In this document: positions 26,231 through 36,077 of the stretch, one piece after another | How the letters are laid out: every line of letters begins with the position of its first letter | Position numbering within the stretch: position 1 is the stretch's first letter | Assembly (NCBI GenBank): GCA_947346365.1 | Contig: CANAAV010000002.1 | Span: forward strand, 62,001 to 126,000 | DNA length: 64,000 bases | Direction: 5' to 3' | Source: an uncultured Flavonifractor sp. | GTDB lineage: Bacteria > Bacillota > Clostridia > Oscillospirales > Oscillospiraceae | Notes under the pieces: generated by a model | What the model saw: only the letters and a program-made list of their open reading frames with translations | Told to the model about the DNA's origin: nothing | The model's database searches: none | Program-made: the position numbers and the translations under genes

Positions 26231-29056
26231 ATGCTCGATCACATTTATGTCAAAGGCGCGCGGGAAAACAATTTGAAGAATATTGACGTTGAGATTCCCC
26301 GGGACAAGCTGGTAGTGCTCACGGGCCTGTCGGGGTCAGGAAAGTCCTCCCTGGCCTTTGACACCATCTATGCCGAGGGACAGCGGCGGTATGTGGAGTC
26401 CCTGTCCTCCTATGCCCGGATGTTTTTAGGCCAGATGGAAAAGCCCGATGTGGATTACATCGACGGCCTGTCCCCCGCCATCTCCATCGACCAAAAAACC
26501 ACCTCAAAAAACCCCCGCTCCACCGTGGGGACAGTAACGGAGATTTACGACTATCTGCGCCTGCTGTGGGCGCGGGTGGGCACCCCCCACTGCCCCAAGT
26601 GCGGCAAGGAGATTCGCCAGCAGACCATCGACCAGATCATCGACCAAGTGATGGCCCTGCCGGAGGCCACCCGTATTCAGGTCCTGGCCCCGGTAGTCCG
26701 CGCCCGAAAGGGCGAGCACCAAAAGCTGTTTGAGGACTCCCGCCGCTCTGGCTATGTCCGGGTGCGGGTGGACGGCTCCATCTACGATTTGACCGAGGAG
26801 ATTCCCCTGGACAAAAATAGAAAACACAATATCGAGGTGGTGGTGGACCGCCTGGTGATCCGGGAGGACGTCGTCCGCCGCCTGACCGACTCGGTGGAGA
26901 CCGCCTCCGGCCTGTCCGGCGGGCTGGTGTTGATTAATATCGTGGGGGAGGACCGGGACGTTCTCTTTTCCCAGAACTACGCCTGTGAGGACTGCGGTGT
27001 CTCCATTGAAGAGCTGGCTCCACGCATGTTTTCCTTTAACAATCCTTACGGGGCCTGCCCCACCTGTGCGGGCCTGGGCTCTCAGCTGAAGGTAGACCCG
27101 GCCCTTATTATACCGGACCCCAGCCGCTCCATTCTGGAGGGAGCCATTACCGCCTCCGGCTGGAACAACATCAAAGGAGACTCCATCTCCCGGATGTATT
27201 TCGACGCGCTGGCGAAAAAATACAAGTTTAAGCTGACCACCCCGGTAGGGGAGCTGCCGCCGGAGATTGTGGACATCCTTCTCTACGGCACGAAGGGGGA
27301 AAAGCTCAAGCTCACCTATGAGCGCAGCAACGGACAGGGGACGCTGTACCAGGCCTTTGAGGGGGTCATCAGCAATCTGGAGCGGCGGTATAGGGAGACC
27401 CAGAGCGACGGGATGCGCCGGGAATTGGAGGAGTGCATGAGCCAGCATCCCTGCCCCGACTGCGGCGGGCGGCGGCTGAAAAAGGAGTCCTTGGCGGTGA
27501 CGGTGGGGGGAATCAGCATAGACGCCTTCTGCCGCAAGTCCGTCACCGACGCATTGGATTTTATAGACGCGCTGGAGCTCTCTCCCCAGAAATTGAGGAT
27601 TGCCGAGCGGATTTTAAAGGAAATCCGGGAGCGGCTGGGTTTTCTGCACTCGGTGGGCCTGCAATACCTGACGCTCAGCCGGGTGGCGGCCACCCTCTCC
27701 GGCGGCGAGAGCCAGCGCATCCGTCTGGCCACCCAGATCGGCTCTTCCCTCATGGGGGTGCTCTATATCCTGGACGAGCCCTCCATCGGCCTGCACCAGC
27801 GGGATAACGACATGCTGTTGGCCACCATGAAGCGCCTGCGGGACCTGGGCAATACCCTGCTGGTGGTGGAGCACGACGAGGACACCATGCGCGCGGCGGA
27901 TTACATCGTGGACGTGGGACCCGGCGCGGGCGTCCACGGCGGGCAGGTGGTGGCCTGCGGCACAGCGCAGGAGGTGATGGACACCCCCGGCTCCATCACT
28001 GGGGACTACCTGTCCGGGCGCAAAAAAATTCCCGTCCCTCAGCAGCGGCGCTCCGGCAGCGGAAAGCGGCTGACCATCCGGGGGGCGGCGGAAAACAATC
28101 TGGACCACATTGACGTGTCCATCCCCCTGGGGACCTTCACCTGCGTGACAGGGGTGTCTGGCTCCGGGAAGTCCTCTCTGGTCAACGAGATCCTCTATAA
28201 GCGCCTGGCAGCCGACCTGAACCGGGCCAAGTGCCGGGCGGGTAGGCATGATGGAATTGAGGGAGAGGAGTTTTTGGACAAGGTCATCAATATTGACCAG
28301 TCCCCCATTGGACGCACGCCCCGTTCCAACCCCGCCACCTATACGGGGCTGTTTAACGACATCCGGGAGCTGTTTGCCACCACACCGGACGCGAAGAGCC
28401 GGGGCTATAACGCCGGACGGTTTTCCTTCAACGTCCGGGGAGGGCGGTGCGAGGCGTGCCAGGGGGACGGGCTTTTAAAGATTGAGATGCATTTTCTGCC
28501 GGACATCTACGTCCCCTGCGAGGTGTGCAAGGGCAAGCGCTATAACCGGGAGACGCTGGAGGTCAAGTACAAGGGTAAAAACATTTATGAGGTTCTGGAC
28601 ATGACGGTGGAGGAGGCCCTGCCCTTTTTCGAGCACCTGCCGCGGCTGTATAATAAGCTCCAGACCCTCTACGAGGTGGGTCTGTCCTATGTAAAGCTGG
28701 GCCAGCCCTCCACCACCCTCTCCGGCGGCGAGGCCCAGCGGGTGAAGCTGGCTACTGAGCTGTCCAAGCGCTCTACAGGTTCCACCATCTATGTGCTGGA
28801 CGAGCCCACTACCGGCCTGCACACCGCCGATGTGCACAAGCTGATCGAGGTGCTCCAAAAGCTGGTGGAGGGCGGCAACACCGTGGTAGTGATTGAGCAC
28901 AACCTGGACGTCATCAAAACTGCGGACTACGTGATTGACCTGGGACCAGAGGGAGGCGACGGCGGCGGGCATATTGTGTGCACCGGCGCGCCGGAAGAGG
29001 TCGCCGCCTGCCCCGGCAGTTATACGGGGCAGTATTTAAAGCGGGTTTTGGAATAA
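26231..29056 (+). CDS. uvrA: Excinuclease ABC subunit A
   Basis: 941 aa, full length. UvrA is the DNA damage sensor of nucleotide excision repair. Two ABC modules: Walker [10 protein letters not shown] near residue 31 and GVSGSGKSS near 640; signatures [12 protein letters not shown] and [12 protein letters not shown]; zinc-binding Cys pairs CEDCG/CPTCAG and CEACQG/CEVCKG. ATG 26231 follows AAAGGAGG by 11 nt. No separate promoter or SOS box is evident directly upstream. A strong terminator follows. Confidence 0.98.
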   Translation: MLDHIYVKGARENNLKNIDVEIPRDKLVVLTGLSGSGKSSLAFDTIYAEGQRRYVESLSSYARMFLGQMEKPDVDYIDGLSPAISIDQKTTSKNPRSTVGTVTEIYDYLRLLWARVGTPHCPKCGKEIRQQTIDQIIDQVMALPEATRIQVLAPVVRARKGEHQKLFEDSRRSGYVRVRVDGSIYDLTEEIPLDKNRKHNIEVVVDRLVIREDVVRRLTDSVETASGLSGGLVLINIVGEDRDVLFSQNYACEDCGVSIEELAPRMFSFNNPYGACPTCAGLGSQLKVDPALIIPDPSRSILEGAITASGWNNIKGDSISRMYFDALAKKYKFKLTTPVGELPPEIVDILLYGTKGEKLKLTYERSNGQGTLYQAFEGVISNLERRYRETQSDGMRRELEECMSQHPCPDCGGRRLKKESLAVTVGGISIDAFCRKSVTDALDFIDALELSPQKLRIAERILKEIRERLGFLHSVGLQYLTLSRVAATLSGGESQRIRLATQIGSSLMGVLYILDEPSIGLHQRDNDMLLATMKRLRDLGNTLLVVEHDEDTMRAADYIVDVGPGAGVHGGQVVACGTAQEVMDTPGSITGDYLSGRKKIPVPQQRRSGSGKRLTIRGAAENNLDHIDVSIPLGTFTCVTGVSGSGKSSLVNEILYKRLAADLNRAKCRAGRHDGIEGEEFLDKVINIDQSPIGRTPRSNPATYTGLFNDIRELFATTPDAKSRGYNAGRFSFNVRGGRCEACQGDGLLKIEMHFLPDIYVPCEVCKGKRYNRETLEVKYKGKNIYEVLDMTVEEALPFFEHLPRLYNKLQTLYEVGLSYVKLGQPSTTLSGGEAQRVKLATELSKRSTGSTIYVLDEPTTGLHTADVHKLIEVLQKLVEGGNTVVVIEHNLDVIKTADYVIDLGPEGGDGGGHIVCTGAPEEVAACPGSYTGQYLKRVLE

Positions 29057-29063
29057 CAAAAGA

Positions 29064-29105
29064 GAAACGGCTCCGGCGGCGCGGAAGCGCCGCCGGAGCC
29101 GTTTC
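29064..29105. terminator. Bidirectional terminator between uvrA and hisC
   Basis: Perfect 19-bp stem GAAACGGCTCCGGCGGCGC and complement around a GGAA tetraloop, with TTTC at the end. Confidence 0.85.
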
Positions 29106-29117
29106 TTGACAGGAGGC

Positions 29118-30179
29118 TCAGCGCCCCGCCGTCAGTTCCGCCAAAGCCTGACAGAGGGCGCGCATCTCTTCGCGCGTCCCCACCGTCACCCGGAGGTAGT
29201 CGCTGATGCGGGGCTTATCCCACCAGCGGACTAGAATGCCCCGCTCCCGCAGGCCGTCCAGCAAGACCTTCGCCGGCGTGCCGGGGTGGCGCAGGAACAG
29301 GAAATTGGCGCTGGAGGGAAGGCACTGGAAGCCCAGGGCCCGGAGGCGGGGGATCACGGTGTCCCGCGTGCGGATAATCTGCTCCGTGGTCTGCTGAAAA
29401 TAATCCCGGTCCTCCAGAGCCGCCAGGGCCCCCGCCTGGGCCAGCCGGTCCAGAGGATAGGAGTTGAAGGAATTTTTCACACATTCCAAAGCGGCGATTA
29501 AGTCCGCGTCCGCCAAGGCGAAGCCCACCCGCAGCCCCGCCAGGGACCGGGATTTGGACAGGGTCTGCACGACCACTAGGTTGGGATAGCGGCCGACCAG
29601 CGCCGCGGCGGAGGCCGCGCCAAAATCCACATAGGCCTCGTCGATGAGAACTACGCTGCGGGGATTGCTCTCCAGCAGCGCCTGAATATCCTCCAGAGGC
29701 AGGGCCAGACCGGTGGGGGCATTGGGATTGGGCAGGACCACGCCGCCGCTGCCGCGGTAGTCCGATACATGGACCCGGAACTGTTCATCCAGGGGGACCT
29801 CCCGCCAGGACAGGCCGTACAGCCCGGCGAAGACCGGGTAAAAGCTGTAGGTTACGTCAGGGAACAAAATCGTGCGCTCCGGGTCAAAAAAGGCCTGAAA
29901 GCATATGGCCAGCACCTCATCCGAGCCGTTGCCGGCAAACACCTGCTCCCGCTTGAGGCCGTACCGTCCAGCAACGGCGTCCCGCAGGGCGGCGGATTCC
30001 GGGTCTGGATAGAGCCGCAGGCTGCCTGCGGCGGCCTGACGGACAGCCTCCAGCACGCGGGGGGAGGGGGGATAGGGATTTTCGTTGGTGTTGAGCTTGA
30101 TAAATGGCTGCCCCTGGGGCTGCTCCCCGGGGGTATAGGGGATCATATCCCGAATGCGGGGGCTCCAAAACTCTTTCAT
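29118..30179 (-). CDS. hisC: Histidinol-phosphate aminotransferase
   Basis: 353 aa PLP-dependent class I/II aminotransferase. KLNTNENPYPPSP, AGNGSDEVLAICFQAF, PNPNAPTGLAL, IDEAYVDFG and the PLP-lysine segment TLSKSRSLAGLRVGF are all HisC-like. It makes L-histidinol phosphate; broad-specificity aromatic transamination is possible. It overlaps DUF951 by ATGA and is not in a his operon here. Confidence 0.92.
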   Translation of the reverse strand: MKEFWSPRIRDMIPYTPGEQPQGQPFIKLNTNENPYPPSPRVLEAVRQAAAGSLRLYPDPESAALRDAVAGRYGLKREQVFAGNGSDEVLAICFQAFFDPERTILFPDVTYSFYPVFAGLYGLSWREVPLDEQFRVHVSDYRGSGGVVLPNPNAPTGLALPLEDIQALLESNPRSVVLIDEAYVDFGAASAAALVGRYPNLVVVQTLSKSRSLAGLRVGFALADADLIAALECVKNSFNSYPLDRLAQAGALAALEDRDYFQQTTEQIIRTRDTVIPRLRALGFQCLPSSANFLFLRHPGTPAKVLLDGLRERGILVRWWDKPRISDYLRVTVGTREEMRALCQALAELTAGR

Positions 30180-30370
30180 TTCTGTTCCTCTCCGGCCCGG
30201 CGGACCTTTTTAATACTTTTTTCCGCCTTGCTGCGGGGGAGCATCAGCTCATGTCCGCAGCCCTGGCAGCGCAGGCGGAAGTCCATCCCCACCCGCAGCA
30301 CCAGCCAGCTCCGGCTGCCGCAGGGGTGTTCCTTTTTCAGCTCCAGCACATCGCCTACCCGGATATCCAT
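30176..30370 (-). CDS. DUF951 family small protein
   Basis: 64 aa. VGDVLELKKEHPCGSRSW, VGMDFRLRCQGCGHEL and LPRSKAEKSIKKV are the conserved DUF951 features, with three Cys (CG, CQGC) that could bind metal. A small SH3-like or nucleic-acid-binding fold is likely. ATG 30370 is preferred because GGAGG lies 8 nt before it. Cotranscribed with hisC. Function unknown in the family. Confidence 0.88.
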   Translation of the reverse strand: MDIRVGDVLELKKEHPCGSRSWLVLRVGMDFRLRCQGCGHELMLPRSKAEKSIKKVRRAGEEQK

Positions 30371-30445
30371 ACCGGCGTCCTCCATTTTTTATGAGTACCC
30401 GCGTCGGTCAGGCGAGCTGCCCTGCGGGTCATTGGACAGACTTTA

Positions 30446-30474
30446 ATTATAGATTCCCCGGCCTTTTCTGTCAA
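30446..30474 (-). promoter_or_regulatory. Consensus sigma-A promoter of DUF951-hisC
   Basis: On the reverse strand TTGACA (30474-30469), 17 nt, TATAAT (30451-30446): both hexamers are exact consensus. Confidence 0.9.
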
Positions 30475-30546
30475 TTCAAGGCTTGAGAGCGCATATAGTG
30501 GTCTGTCAAGAAAAAAACGCCTGGAAGCAGGAAAGGATTGGTCACT

Positions 30547-31482
30547 TTGACGAACTGTTATTTGCCCGAAGGGCAGTTGCTGCATACGCCGGAAAATCAG
30601 ACCAGCTGTGCCACCGCCTCCGCTCTGGAGCGGGCCATGAAGAGGGGGGATATTCTGGAGGGAACCGCAGCTTTGTGCAACGCGGAGCACGACCTGCTGG
30701 TGCAGGTGGGACCCTTTCAGGGGTACATACCCAGGGAGGAGACGGCTCTGGGCATCGCCGACGGCACCACCCGGGAGATTGCGATTCTCTCCCGGGTGGG
30801 CAAGCCGGTGTGCTTTGTGGTGGAAGGGCTGGAGGGGGAGTCGGGAGTGCTGCGCCCCAGGCTCTCCCGGCGCAGAGCCCAGGAGCGGGCCAGACAGGCG
30901 CTGCTTGCCCAGCTTGTGCCCGGACAGGTGATTCCGGCCCAGGTGACGCACCTGGAGCCCTTCGGGGCCTTCGTGGACGTGGGGTGTGGGGTGTCCTCCA
31001 TGATCGGCATTGAAAATATCTCCGTTTCCCGCATCCCCCATCCGGCCGCCCGCTTTGAAGTGGGACAGCGGATTTTTGCCGCTGTGCTGGATCTGGACCG
31101 GGAGGCGGGGCGGATCTACCTGACCCACAAGGAGCTGCTGGGCACCTGGGAAGAAAACGCCGCCCGGCTCCAGGCCGGCATGACGGCGACAGGCATTGTC
31201 CGGGGCGTGAAGGACTACGGGGCCTTTGTGGAGCTGTTCCCGAACCTGTCCGGCCTGGCGGAGCTGAAGCCGGATCTGGCGGAGGGAGAGCGGGTGTCGG
31301 TCTATCTGAAGGCCATTCTGCCCGACCGGATGAAAATCAAGCTGCTAGTAATTGATAAGCTGCCGCCCCTTCCAGGGCCGCCGGGGCTGGAATATTTTAT
31401 CACCGGGGGCAGAATGGAAAAGTGGAAATACGCGCCGCCGGGCTGCGCCAGGCTGGGGGCCGAGACGATTTTTGCTGGATAG
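30547..31482 (+). CDS. S1-domain RNA-binding protein
   Basis: About 311 aa. Two clear S1 repeats: about 120-190 (PGQVIPAQVTHLEPFGAFVDVG) and about 215-270 (AGMTATGIVRGVKDYGAFVEL). A weaker first one lies near 30-95 (RGDILEGTAALCNAEHDLLVQVG). The size and three-repeat form recall short ribosomal-protein-S1-like proteins of clostridia that bind mRNA. Start is uncertain: TTG 30547 has GGAAAGG 10 nt before it; TTG 30538 is also in frame. It is divergent from DUF951. Confidence 0.83.
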   Translation: MTNCYLPEGQLLHTPENQTSCATASALERAMKRGDILEGTAALCNAEHDLLVQVGPFQGYIPREETALGIADGTTREIAILSRVGKPVCFVVEGLEGESGVLRPRLSRRRAQERARQALLAQLVPGQVIPAQVTHLEPFGAFVDVGCGVSSMIGIENISVSRIPHPAARFEVGQRIFAAVLDLDREAGRIYLTHKELLGTWEENAARLQAGMTATGIVRGVKDYGAFVELFPNLSGLAELKPDLAEGERVSVYLKAILPDRMKIKLLVIDKLPPLPGPPGLEYFITGGRMEKWKYAPPGCARLGAETIFAG

Positions 31483-31523
31483 GCGCGCGGCAGAGGGCGT
31501 TTTGAGAGAAAAAGAGAAAAATT

Positions 31524-31553
31524 TAAAAAAGCACTTAACTTTTATGCCGGACA
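31524..31553 (+). promoter_or_regulatory. Possible sigma-D (sigma-28) flagellin promoter
   Basis: TAAA in an A-rich run (31524-31530) and GCCGGACA (31546-31553) resemble TAAA-N14-16-GCCGATAT, with five of eight -10 matches. It lies about 215 nt before the flagellin start. No better sigma-A promoter is seen in this gap. Confidence 0.4.
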
Positions 31554-31627
31554 GCCGAAAAAGAAAATATAAGGCCGCGGGGCATCAGGGTTTCCCTCTG
31601 CTGCGCGCCCGGCAGATATGGTTTCAT

Positions 31628-31760
31628 CCGGCCTGCGCAGGCCGGCTGGAATAGGTACGCGTACTAAACGATCTGGGCAGTCTGGCCAGATGTCCAGACC
31701 GTGCGGTGCGAAGGCCCCAACGGACGGGCGGAAGGAACCGCTCGGAATTGTGATAAGGAG
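31628..31760 (+). promoter_or_regulatory. Structured flagellin leader with possible CsrA sites
   Basis: The leader has an 18-bp perfect palindrome (31628-31645) and GTCTGG/CCAGAC arms near 31679-31699. A small hairpin GCGG-AAGGAA-CCGC (31728-31741) shows GGA in the loop. A second GGA lies in the ribosome site AAGGAG (31755-31760). Hairpin GGA plus GGA in the Shine-Dalgarno is the layout CsrA uses on hag in Bacillus. No csrA or fliW is in the window. Confidence 0.4.
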
Positions 31761-31768
31761 ATTACAAC

Positions 31769-33709
31769 ATGCGTATTCAGCACAATATTATGGCGATGAA
31801 CGCCTACCGCAACTACACCAACAACGTCTCCGCCATGAAGGCGAACCTGGAGAAGCTCTCCTCCGGCTATAAGATCAACCGCGCCGGCGACGATGCCGCT
31901 GGTCTGGCCATCAGCGAGAAGATGCGCGCCCAGATCACCGGCCTGGAGGCCGCCCAGAAGAACGCCAAGGACGGCATCTCTCTGGTGCAGACCGCTGAAG
32001 GCGCTCTGACTGAGGTCCATGACATGCTCAACCGTATGGTTCAGCTGGCCTCTCAGTCCGCCAACGGCACCTATGACAACACCACCGACCGCGCCAACCT
32101 CCAGAAAGAGGTCAGCCAGCTGCTGGACGAGATCAACCGCATCGCGGACTCCTCCAACTTCAACGGCATCAACCTGCTGGACGGTTCCATGGCGGTCAGC
32201 GAGGCCGTGGAGGCTTCCTCCAACACCACCACCGCCGACATTGCCGGTATGGACCGCATTATTAAGAGCGTCATCGGCAAGGGCGAGAAGGCCATGGAAG
32301 TGGCCGGCAAGAAGACCATTTTGGACTCCACCGCCCCCAAGGCCACCAAGGGCCAGTTCACCATCGACCTGGCCAAGATGGCGAAGTTCGGCACCACCGC
32401 CACTGCCGCGGGCAGCATCAGCAACGCTACCATCACCCTGAAGATCGGCGACGCCACCATCACCACCACCGCCTCCAAGTTCACCACTACGGCCTCCAAC
32501 GGCGATATTGTGGTAAAGGCGTCTGTTGTGGCCGCCGCGTTTAAGGACGCGATTAAGGCCGCCGCTTCCAAGGCCGGCCTGGGCAGCATGTGCGTCAAGA
32601 TCAACGGCGTGGAGTGGAAGGCTTCCATCTCCGGCAGCGTGCTGACCTTCACGCAGAAGCTGACGCCCGAGACCGCCGCCGAGGCGAAGACCAACTTCGA
32701 CGTGCAGCTGTCCGTGGAGAACGGCGATAACGGCAAGTTTGAGATCAAGCCGGGCGATATCCCCGGTGTGATCGACAGCAGCACCAAGAACCCGGAGATG
32801 CGGCCCAGCCAGTCCATCAACGCCTCCGTCACCGTCGTCAAGCAGGGTATTGCCAAGGAGTCCGACAACCTGGCCAACACCATCTTCAACATCACCGCCG
32901 ACGACATTAAGGACGGCACCAAGATCGCTCTGGGCAGCAAGACCATCGTTCTGTCCATCGGCCCGGACACCAATGTTAAGGCGACCGCCGCCGGCAACAA
33001 GACCGAGGCTGGCGAGGAGATCGTCAAGCTCACGGTGGACGACGACCTGAACAGCGCCCTGGGCAAGATCAACATGAAGATGGGCAGCACCGTCAAGCTG
33101 TACGTGGCCACCAAGAACGGCGGCAGGGCCAGCGTGTCCTTCCGTCTGGGCGTCAGCGACGGCTCTCACGGCTTCCCCACCGGCCTGACCCTGCAGCGCA
33201 CCGACGCCGTGTCCACCAGCGCTCCTGCGTTTGACAGCCTGGAGAAGCTGGCGGCCAACTTCAAGATGCGCGTGACCACGACCACTACGACCGAGGCGAA
33301 GGAAGCCACCAAGGGCCTGACCCTCCAGATTGGCGACACTGCCGACGAGTTTAACAAGCTGCGCGTGTCCATCTCCGATATGCACGCCAACGCTCTGGGT
33401 ATTGCCGACATCAACATCGGCACCCAGGAGGGCGCTTCCGATGCGATTGACAAGATCAAGGCCGCCATCAACGTCGTCTCCGACGTCCGCGGCACTTTGG
33501 GCGCTACCCAGAACCGTTTGGACCACACCATCAACAACCTGTCCGTCATGACTGAGAACATTCAGGACGCTGAGTCCACCATCCGCGACACCGACGTTGC
33601 CGACGAGATGATGGCCTACACTAAGAACAACATCCTGATCCAGTCCGCTCAGGCCATGCTGGCGCAGGCCAACCAGGTGCCTCAGGGTGTGCTGCAGCTC
33701 CTCCAGTAA
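31769..33709 (+). CDS. hag: Flagellin with a large central domain
   Basis: 646 aa. The conserved N-terminal D0/D1 (about 1-140: [34 protein letters not shown]) and C-terminal D1/D0 (about 560-646: [16 protein letters not shown] [13 protein letters not shown], ending GVLQLLQ) form the filament core. About 400 residues between them, rich in Thr, Ala, Lys and Ser, make a surface-exposed D2/D3 domain with many potential O-glycosylation sites. One Cys (275) is unusual for a flagellin. Codon use is strongly biased, as in a highly expressed gene. AAGGAG precedes the ATG. The glycan genes downstream probably act on it. Confidence 0.96.
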   Translation: MRIQHNIMAMNAYRNYTNNVSAMKANLEKLSSGYKINRAGDDAAGLAISEKMRAQITGLEAAQKNAKDGISLVQTAEGALTEVHDMLNRMVQLASQSANGTYDNTTDRANLQKEVSQLLDEINRIADSSNFNGINLLDGSMAVSEAVEASSNTTTADIAGMDRIIKSVIGKGEKAMEVAGKKTILDSTAPKATKGQFTIDLAKMAKFGTTATAAGSISNATITLKIGDATITTTASKFTTTASNGDIVVKASVVAAAFKDAIKAAASKAGLGSMCVKINGVEWKASISGSVLTFTQKLTPETAAEAKTNFDVQLSVENGDNGKFEIKPGDIPGVIDSSTKNPEMRPSQSINASVTVVKQGIAKESDNLANTIFNITADDIKDGTKIALGSKTIVLSIGPDTNVKATAAGNKTEAGEEIVKLTVDDDLNSALGKINMKMGSTVKLYVATKNGGRASVSFRLGVSDGSHGFPTGLTLQRTDAVSTSAPAFDSLEKLAANFKMRVTTTTTTEAKEATKGLTLQIGDTADEFNKLRVSISDMHANALGIADINIGTQEGASDAIDKIKAAINVVSDVRGTLGATQNRLDHTINNLSVMTENIQDAESTIRDTDVADEMMAYTKNNILIQSAQAMLAQANQVPQGVLQLLQ

Positions 33710-33752
33710 GAGGTAAACGGCACTTAAGGCACCACACAGTCCCACATATGCG

Positions 33753-33783
33753 AACGGGGGCGGGCGCTGCCCGCCCCCGTTTT
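33753..33783 (+). terminator. Flagellin terminator
   Basis: AACGGGGGCGGGC and complement around GCT, followed by TTTTC. It separates flagellin from the glycan genes. Confidence 0.88.
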
Positions 33784-33866
33784 CTGCCTATGTGGCGCTT
33801 GGGAGCGCTGCCGGAGATGCGGCGGTATTCCCAAACGCCGCAGTGAATATGGAAAGGAATCTGTTT

Positions 33867-35870
33867 ATGAAAGCCATTGAGATTGCCCGGAAGCTGGCGG
33901 AATTAGGCCAGAGCAAAGAGGCATGCCGGGCCTATACTCTTTCTCTTCAGGAGGAGGGGGAGCCGGCCGAGCGCCTGGAGGCGGGAGCTTATATCCTTCA
34001 AGCCGGGGGCGACTACCGCATTTCCTATACGTGTTTCCGGGACTTGTACAACCAGGGGCATTTCCGGGAGGAGGTCCTGCCTCTGATGACCCAGGTGTTT
34101 TACGAGCCGAATGTCAAGCTGCTCAAGTCCCGCTATGAGCGCAACTGCAAGCTGCTGAGCAGGTACCCCTATTTGTTCCGCAAGGACTTCGTACCCTTTG
34201 AGGAGCTGCCCATCCGCTTTTTCCCCTATGACGATCACAACGGCTATATCCCTTTTTATGTGGGCGAGGAGCGGTTTGGGGCGTTTATCAATTTCCGCAA
34301 TCCTGTGATCAGCCGGAATTTTTTCCGAGATCTGGACAAGCCCATCCTGGCGGAGGATGTCTTTTCCCAGTATGAGCTGGAATACCTCAACGACAATGTG
34401 CGTCGGAGCGAGGACATCGGACGGGAAAACCATGTTTATCTGCACTATACCGATTGGTGCGTTTTCTGCGCTCATCTCCAGTGCCTGAGCCTGCGCCCGC
34501 TGCTGGAGAGCAAAAAGCTGGTGTTTTTGATCGGGGAGGAAATTGCGCAGTATCCCATTGACTTTAAGGAGCGCTTTGGCCTGGATTACAGCCAGTACTC
34601 CGTCCGGCCCATCAGCGTGCGGGAGGTCAACCGCCTGATTTGGCATACGCAGCTGTCTACCCATAACGGCGGCGACTTTTTCAACGAGGTATTCGACGCC
34701 CATCCCAATCTGGTGTGCCTGCCCTCCCTGATGATGAGCAATATTGTGGATGTAGTGGGAAAGGTGCGCAAGGGACTGCGGGAGGCGCAGAGCCTGCGGG
34801 AGGCCCTTCAGATTGAGGATTGGCCCCGCTATATCGTAGAGGAGCTGTACCATCTGAAGGAGTGTACGGACAAGGATATTATGGTGGGGCTGTTTTTGAG
34901 CATGAAGGAGGCGGTCTGCTGTATGGACCCCAGCGCCCGGATTGCGCCGGCACTGTTTTTCCAGCCCCACTTTTTTAACATCGTGTACAGCCTGCGGGTG
35001 GACGCCTCCAACCGGACGGTGCTGGAGGCGGAGCACTATGAGGAGATCCGGCGTTCCCCGATTTTTAGGAACTTTAAATACATTAAGACCTTCACCCCTA
35101 TGCGCCGGTTCACCACAAGCCATGGGGCCACCGTTAAGTTTATGTACTATTCAGCTTCGATAGCGCAGGATGAGGATAAAAAGGGCGGGTCGAAGACGGT
35201 GGTCAGCGACGCGGTGATGGAGCGTATTCTGAACCGCAGCTTTATGATCGACCCGGAGGATCGGCTGTATAAGGACAGCGTGCTGGTCCGGTTTGAGGAC
35301 GGAAAGCTGAATCCGAAGGCGACCTTTACCGCCTTGGCGGCGTTTCTGGATCTGCCCTATACCGAGAGCATGACCCGCTGTACGGAGGCGGGCAAGGAGC
35401 TGTATACCTCCAGCTCGGTGGGCTTTGACGCGGAGCCGGTTTACCGGACGTACAGCGACTATGTGAACGAGAGCGAGCGGTATTTTATCGAGTACTTCCT
35501 GCGGGACGCCTATGAGTACTACGGCTATGATTTCCTGAGCTACGACGGAGCAGAGATGAGCCTGGAGAAAGCGGAGAAGCTGATTGCCGGCTTTACGACG
35601 ATTAACTACTATATGAAGGAGACGTGGATTAAGCTGTTCCGGGACGCCGAGGCCTACCAAAATGGGGAACGGGTGAACACGGAACTGGAGGAGGCGCTGC
35701 AAAAATCGCTGAGAGACAATTATCTGCGGGAATTTGATGTAAACCGGGTGGAGAACGTGAAAATTCTTCTGGAGGGGTTGCGGTTTGTGAACAAAAACGG
35801 CCAGCCTCTGCGGATGATGCCAAAGCTAAAGCTGGATCCGGCTCTGCTGGAGCAGCCGCTGTACCGCTGA
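33867..35870 (+). CDS. Large hypothetical protein with sulfotransferase-like features, next to flagellin
   Basis: 667 aa. Residues 1-90 look TPR-like (EIARKLAELGQSKEACRAY). Near 270-300, STHNGGDFFNEVFDAHPNLV resembles the sulfotransferase 5' loop (normally RSGTTLL...DAHPNV) but lacks the Arg/Ser/Gly/Thr of a working PAPS site. Near 470-500, VLVRFEDGKLNPKAT and AAFLDLPYTES resemble the 3' motif region. I infer a divergent sulfotransferase-fold protein that may have lost PAPS binding. ATG 33867 has AAAGGA 9 nt before it. Its place directly behind flagellin suggests a role in filament modification. A Maf-type transferase is less likely, as no DUF115 motif is visible. Confidence 0.6.
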   Translation: MKAIEIARKLAELGQSKEACRAYTLSLQEEGEPAERLEAGAYILQAGGDYRISYTCFRDLYNQGHFREEVLPLMTQVFYEPNVKLLKSRYERNCKLLSRYPYLFRKDFVPFEELPIRFFPYDDHNGYIPFYVGEERFGAFINFRNPVISRNFFRDLDKPILAEDVFSQYELEYLNDNVRRSEDIGRENHVYLHYTDWCVFCAHLQCLSLRPLLESKKLVFLIGEEIAQYPIDFKERFGLDYSQYSVRPISVREVNRLIWHTQLSTHNGGDFFNEVFDAHPNLVCLPSLMMSNIVDVVGKVRKGLREAQSLREALQIEDWPRYIVEELYHLKECTDKDIMVGLFLSMKEAVCCMDPSARIAPALFFQPHFFNIVYSLRVDASNRTVLEAEHYEEIRRSPIFRNFKYIKTFTPMRRFTTSHGATVKFMYYSASIAQDEDKKGGSKTVVSDAVMERILNRSFMIDPEDRLYKDSVLVRFEDGKLNPKATFTALAAFLDLPYTESMTRCTEAGKELYTSSSVGFDAEPVYRTYSDYVNESERYFIEYFLRDAYEYYGYDFLSYDGAEMSLEKAEKLIAGFTTINYYMKETWIKLFRDAEAYQNGERVNTELEEALQKSLRDNYLREFDVNRVENVKILLEGLRFVNKNGQPLRMMPKLKLDPALLEQPLYR

Positions 35871-35874
35871 GAAG

Positions 35875-36063
35875 ATGGACGCAGATGCTTTGGAGCTGGA
35901 GGCGCTGGACCAGGTGCAGTACTTGCTGGAGCGGATGCTGGAGCTGGCGGAGCGATCAGCCGGTGAAGATTGCAGCCAGGCGTCCCGCGCGCGGCTTCAG
36001 CAGGGGCTGGCAATCCTGCGGGAGCAGCTTGAGCAGACCATAGACCGATATGATTACGGATGA
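35875..36063 (+). CDS. Small hypothetical helical protein
   Basis: 62 aa, nearly all predicted helix with Leu heptads (ALDQVQYLLERMLELAER, RARLQQGLAILREQLEQT), so a coiled coil or helical bundle. It starts 4 nt after the preceding stop and ends overlapping the next reading frame. Weak ribosome site (GAGAAG). Could be a flagellar chaperone-like protein by size and position, but no family is recognised. Confidence 0.5.
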   Translation: MDADALELEALDQVQYLLERMLELAERSAGEDCSQASRARLQQGLAILREQLEQTIDRYDYG

Positions 36064-36077
36064 GGAGGACGCTCCTG

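Noticed and set aside
31664..33745. 693-codon reverse frame opposite flagellin
   Set aside because: Repetitive Gly/Val/Leu translation of the strongly biased flagellin codons; flagellin itself is unmistakable.
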